DNA of 64,000 nt, taken from contig NZ_CP019082.1 in the NCBI RefSeq assembly GCF_001956985.1, positions 5,642,001 to 5,706,000 on the forward strand. The letters run 5' to 3'. This DNA is from Paludisphaera borealis (GTDB lineage Bacteria; Planctomycetota; Planctomycetia; Isosphaerales; Isosphaeraceae). The notes below the pieces were generated by a model. It was not told where the DNA came from, made no database searches, and saw only the letters and a program-made list of their open reading frames with translations. Shown piece after piece: positions 63,701 through 64,000 of the stretch; positions within the stretch are counted from its first letter, which is position 1; every line of letters begins with the position of its first letter. The position numbers and the translations under genes are program-made.

Positions 63701-64000
63701 GCCTGCTTGGAGCCTTCGGCCTGCTTGGAGCCGTCGGCCTGCTTGGAGCCGTCGGCTTGCTTGGAACCTTCGGCCTTGGAGCCTTCGGCTTGCTTGGAAC
63801 CGTCGGCCTTGGAGCCTTCGGCCTGCTTGGAACCGTCGGCCTTGGAGCCTTCGGCCTGCTTTGAACCGTCGGCCTTGGAGCCTTCGGCCTGCTTGGAACC
63901 GTCGGCCTTTGAGCCTTCTTCTTGCTTTGAGCCTTCGGCTTGCTTGGAGCCTTCGGCCTTTGAGCCTTCTTCTTGCTTTGAGCCTTCGGCTTGCTTGGAA
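60730..64000 (-). CDS. Giant low-complexity protein with two repeat arrays, N-terminus beyond the right edge
   Basis: The frame is open from the stop at 60730 to the right edge, about 1,090 codons, with no start in this window that has a ribosome site. From the N-terminal side: at least 41 alternating units GSKQAE and GSKA[D/E] (11 residues, 62636-64000); a Lys/Asp/Glu/Gln-rich region with three near copies of PDGSQVQADEKAKKDQ (62150-62400); a Pro/Lys/Ser linker; 18 units of [GS]E[GS]QGQK (61400-61790); a Gly/Gln-rich linker; and a folded C-terminal domain of about 150 residues (MVLRTVKDLLAKDAVTPDIE, then MSKSEMQQFVKKYERG and PGREIDVKPG). An ATG at 62487 starts no plausible protein. The composition is highly charged and hydrophilic. 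Function unknown. Confidence 0.75.
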   Translation of the reverse strand, partial: SKQAEGSKQEEGSKAEGSKQAEGSKQEEGSKADGSKQAEGSKADGSKQAEGSKADGSKQAEGSKADGSKQAEGSKAEGSKQADGSKQADGSKQAEGSKQAEGSKADGSKQAEGSKADGSKQADGSKQAEGSKQAEGSKAEGSKQAEGSKADGSKAEGSKQAEGSKADGSKQAEGSKAEGSKQADGSKADGSKADGSKQAEGSKADGSKQADGSKADGSKQAEGSKQADGSKADGSKQAEGSKQAEGSKAEGSKQAEGSKADGSKAEGSKQADGSKQAEGSKQAEGSKADGSKQAEGSKADGSKQADGSKQAEGSKAEGSKQAEGSKAEGSKQAEGSKAEGSKQAEGSKAEGSKKAEGSKADGSKQAEGSKAEGSKQAEGSKADGSKQAEGSKADGSKQAEGSKADGSKQAEGSKADGSKQAEGSKADGSKQAEGSKADGSKQAEGSKADGSKQAEGPATENSQPKGDETGQPSPATDKEAQGKPKSTKESGDPQTKPQTKRDDVMKDRVIDPRDIDHRGPDPRGVETGAKSPDDKNAEPNAGDSEKSQRKADGSQAQADEQAKKDQTARDDKNAKPDGSQVQADEKAKKDQTARDDKNAKPDGSQVQADEKAKKDQNAKAKKDDPSSKNAKSDAAAKKDEPDKKSDEDRYKKDGKDKPKTPEKKPYKSKPPAQDKPSDEQQPPPEEEPPSAERDTQKPKSTRPDQSNPQRDDSQNDSTSQAQDQQNGQQSKEAQASKGDAKGQKGEGQGQKGEGQGQKGEGQGQKGEGQGQKSESQGQKGEGQGQKGEGQGQKSESQGQKGEGQGQKGEGQGQKSESQGQKGEGQGQKSESQGQKGQGQGQKSESQGQKSESQGQKGEGQGQKSEGQGQGTQQGDQQGEQNTDQSGEGKEQGGKSGSTPKGGGGNEGSGNPRPADAKDDGTPSPTAKEPEDQSGDTVAPRNQDQSEMVLRTVKDLLAKDAVTPDIEAATGMSKSEMQQFVKKYERGKSAPAGPGREIDVKPGDSAKDATPSAGLPDLGGHRRYSTKNITDRGSLPRDEVRNMNEGVRFAAPAEFRGRVEGYKNALSRSRINAAGKAAKPAAAPPTPTGK
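61395..61790. repeat. 21-bp tandem repeat encoding [GS]E[GS]QGQK
   Basis: Eighteen 21-base units within the giant gene, read on the minus strand as GEGQGQK or SESQGQK in an irregular order. The third codon bases vary little, pointing to recent expansion. Confidence 0.9.
62636..64000. repeat. 33-bp tandem repeat encoding GSKQAE-GSKA[D/E]
   Basis: About 41 units of 33 bases, continuing beyond the window. On the minus strand each unit is 18 + 15 bases giving GSKQAE then GSKAD or GSKAE. Units differ mainly at GAC/GAA (D/E) and CAG/CAA. All six frames are open over long parts, so many false open frames arise here. Confidence 0.92.

Overview
The window is a GC-rich bacterial chromosome segment that reads as planctomycete, most likely the Isosphaeraceae/Gemmatales side (inference from gene content, no search run). 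Pointers are a YTV-type cysteine-rich surface protein built of 16-residue repeats, extracellular proteins carrying an N-terminal LExR-type motif, PEP-CTERM proteins, a CRTAC1-like FG-GAP/UnbV lipoprotein, ThuA and Tat-type Gfo/Idh proteins, a sulfatase-modifying-factor-like protein, SSS symporters with small membrane partners, and families of dispersed palindromic repeats between genes. Many genes appear to start with GTG or TTG behind a good Shine-Dalgarno. No rRNA, CRISPR array, transposase, integrase or prophage gene was seen. One tRNA gene (Ser-GCT) is present.

Layout. 1-9.5 kb: a truncated small membrane protein, a UbiD-family decarboxylase, threonine aldolase, a VOC protein, a large secreted protein of unknown role, an FG-GAP/UnbV lipoprotein and a membrane protein. 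9.5-16.9 kb: an M13 metallopeptidase, ThuA-like, Gfo/Idh and formylglycine-enzyme-like exported proteins, and ApbE, bracketed by two intergenic repeat blocks. 16.9-29 kb: citrate synthase, then argB-argD-argF, rph, a secreted protein, rdgB, the YTV protein and argJ. Together argJ, argB, argD and argF give most of the acetylated route to citrulline (argA/argJ function, kinase, aminotransferase, carbamoyltransferase); argC, argG and argH are not here.

29-34.5 kb: 1.3 kb of repeats, including a 94-bp tandem array, then an efflux operon (TetR/CecR-like regulator, FtsX-type permease, ATPase, HlyD adaptor) with a candidate double operator in front of the regulator. 34.6-43.4 kb: holA, a small BON-like protein, a nitronate monooxygenase, two divergent paralogous extracellular proteins with different sorting signals, an XRE regulator with a strong promoter, and small conserved proteins. 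43.7-48.2 kb: tRNA-Ser, a choloylglycine-hydrolase-like enzyme, the heptose epimerase hldD, a redoxin and a choline-kinase-like protein; the last two end in the same TGCPF tail.

48.2-54.2 kb looks like a sugar-uptake block: aldose 1-epimerase and two SSS symporters, each followed by a homologous two-helix small protein. 54.4-64 kb: an FG-GAP protein with a C-terminal NlpC/P60-like domain, an HD phosphohydrolase, a PEP-CTERM choice-of-anchor-L protein, nadB, and a giant low-complexity protein with two internal repeat arrays that runs off the right edge.

The strongest candidates for something undescribed are: the SSS symporter plus WWG small-protein cassettes; the ordered A/B/C repeat cassettes; the divergent paralogs with different cell-surface sorting signals; the shared TGCPF tails; and the two-array protein at the right edge.
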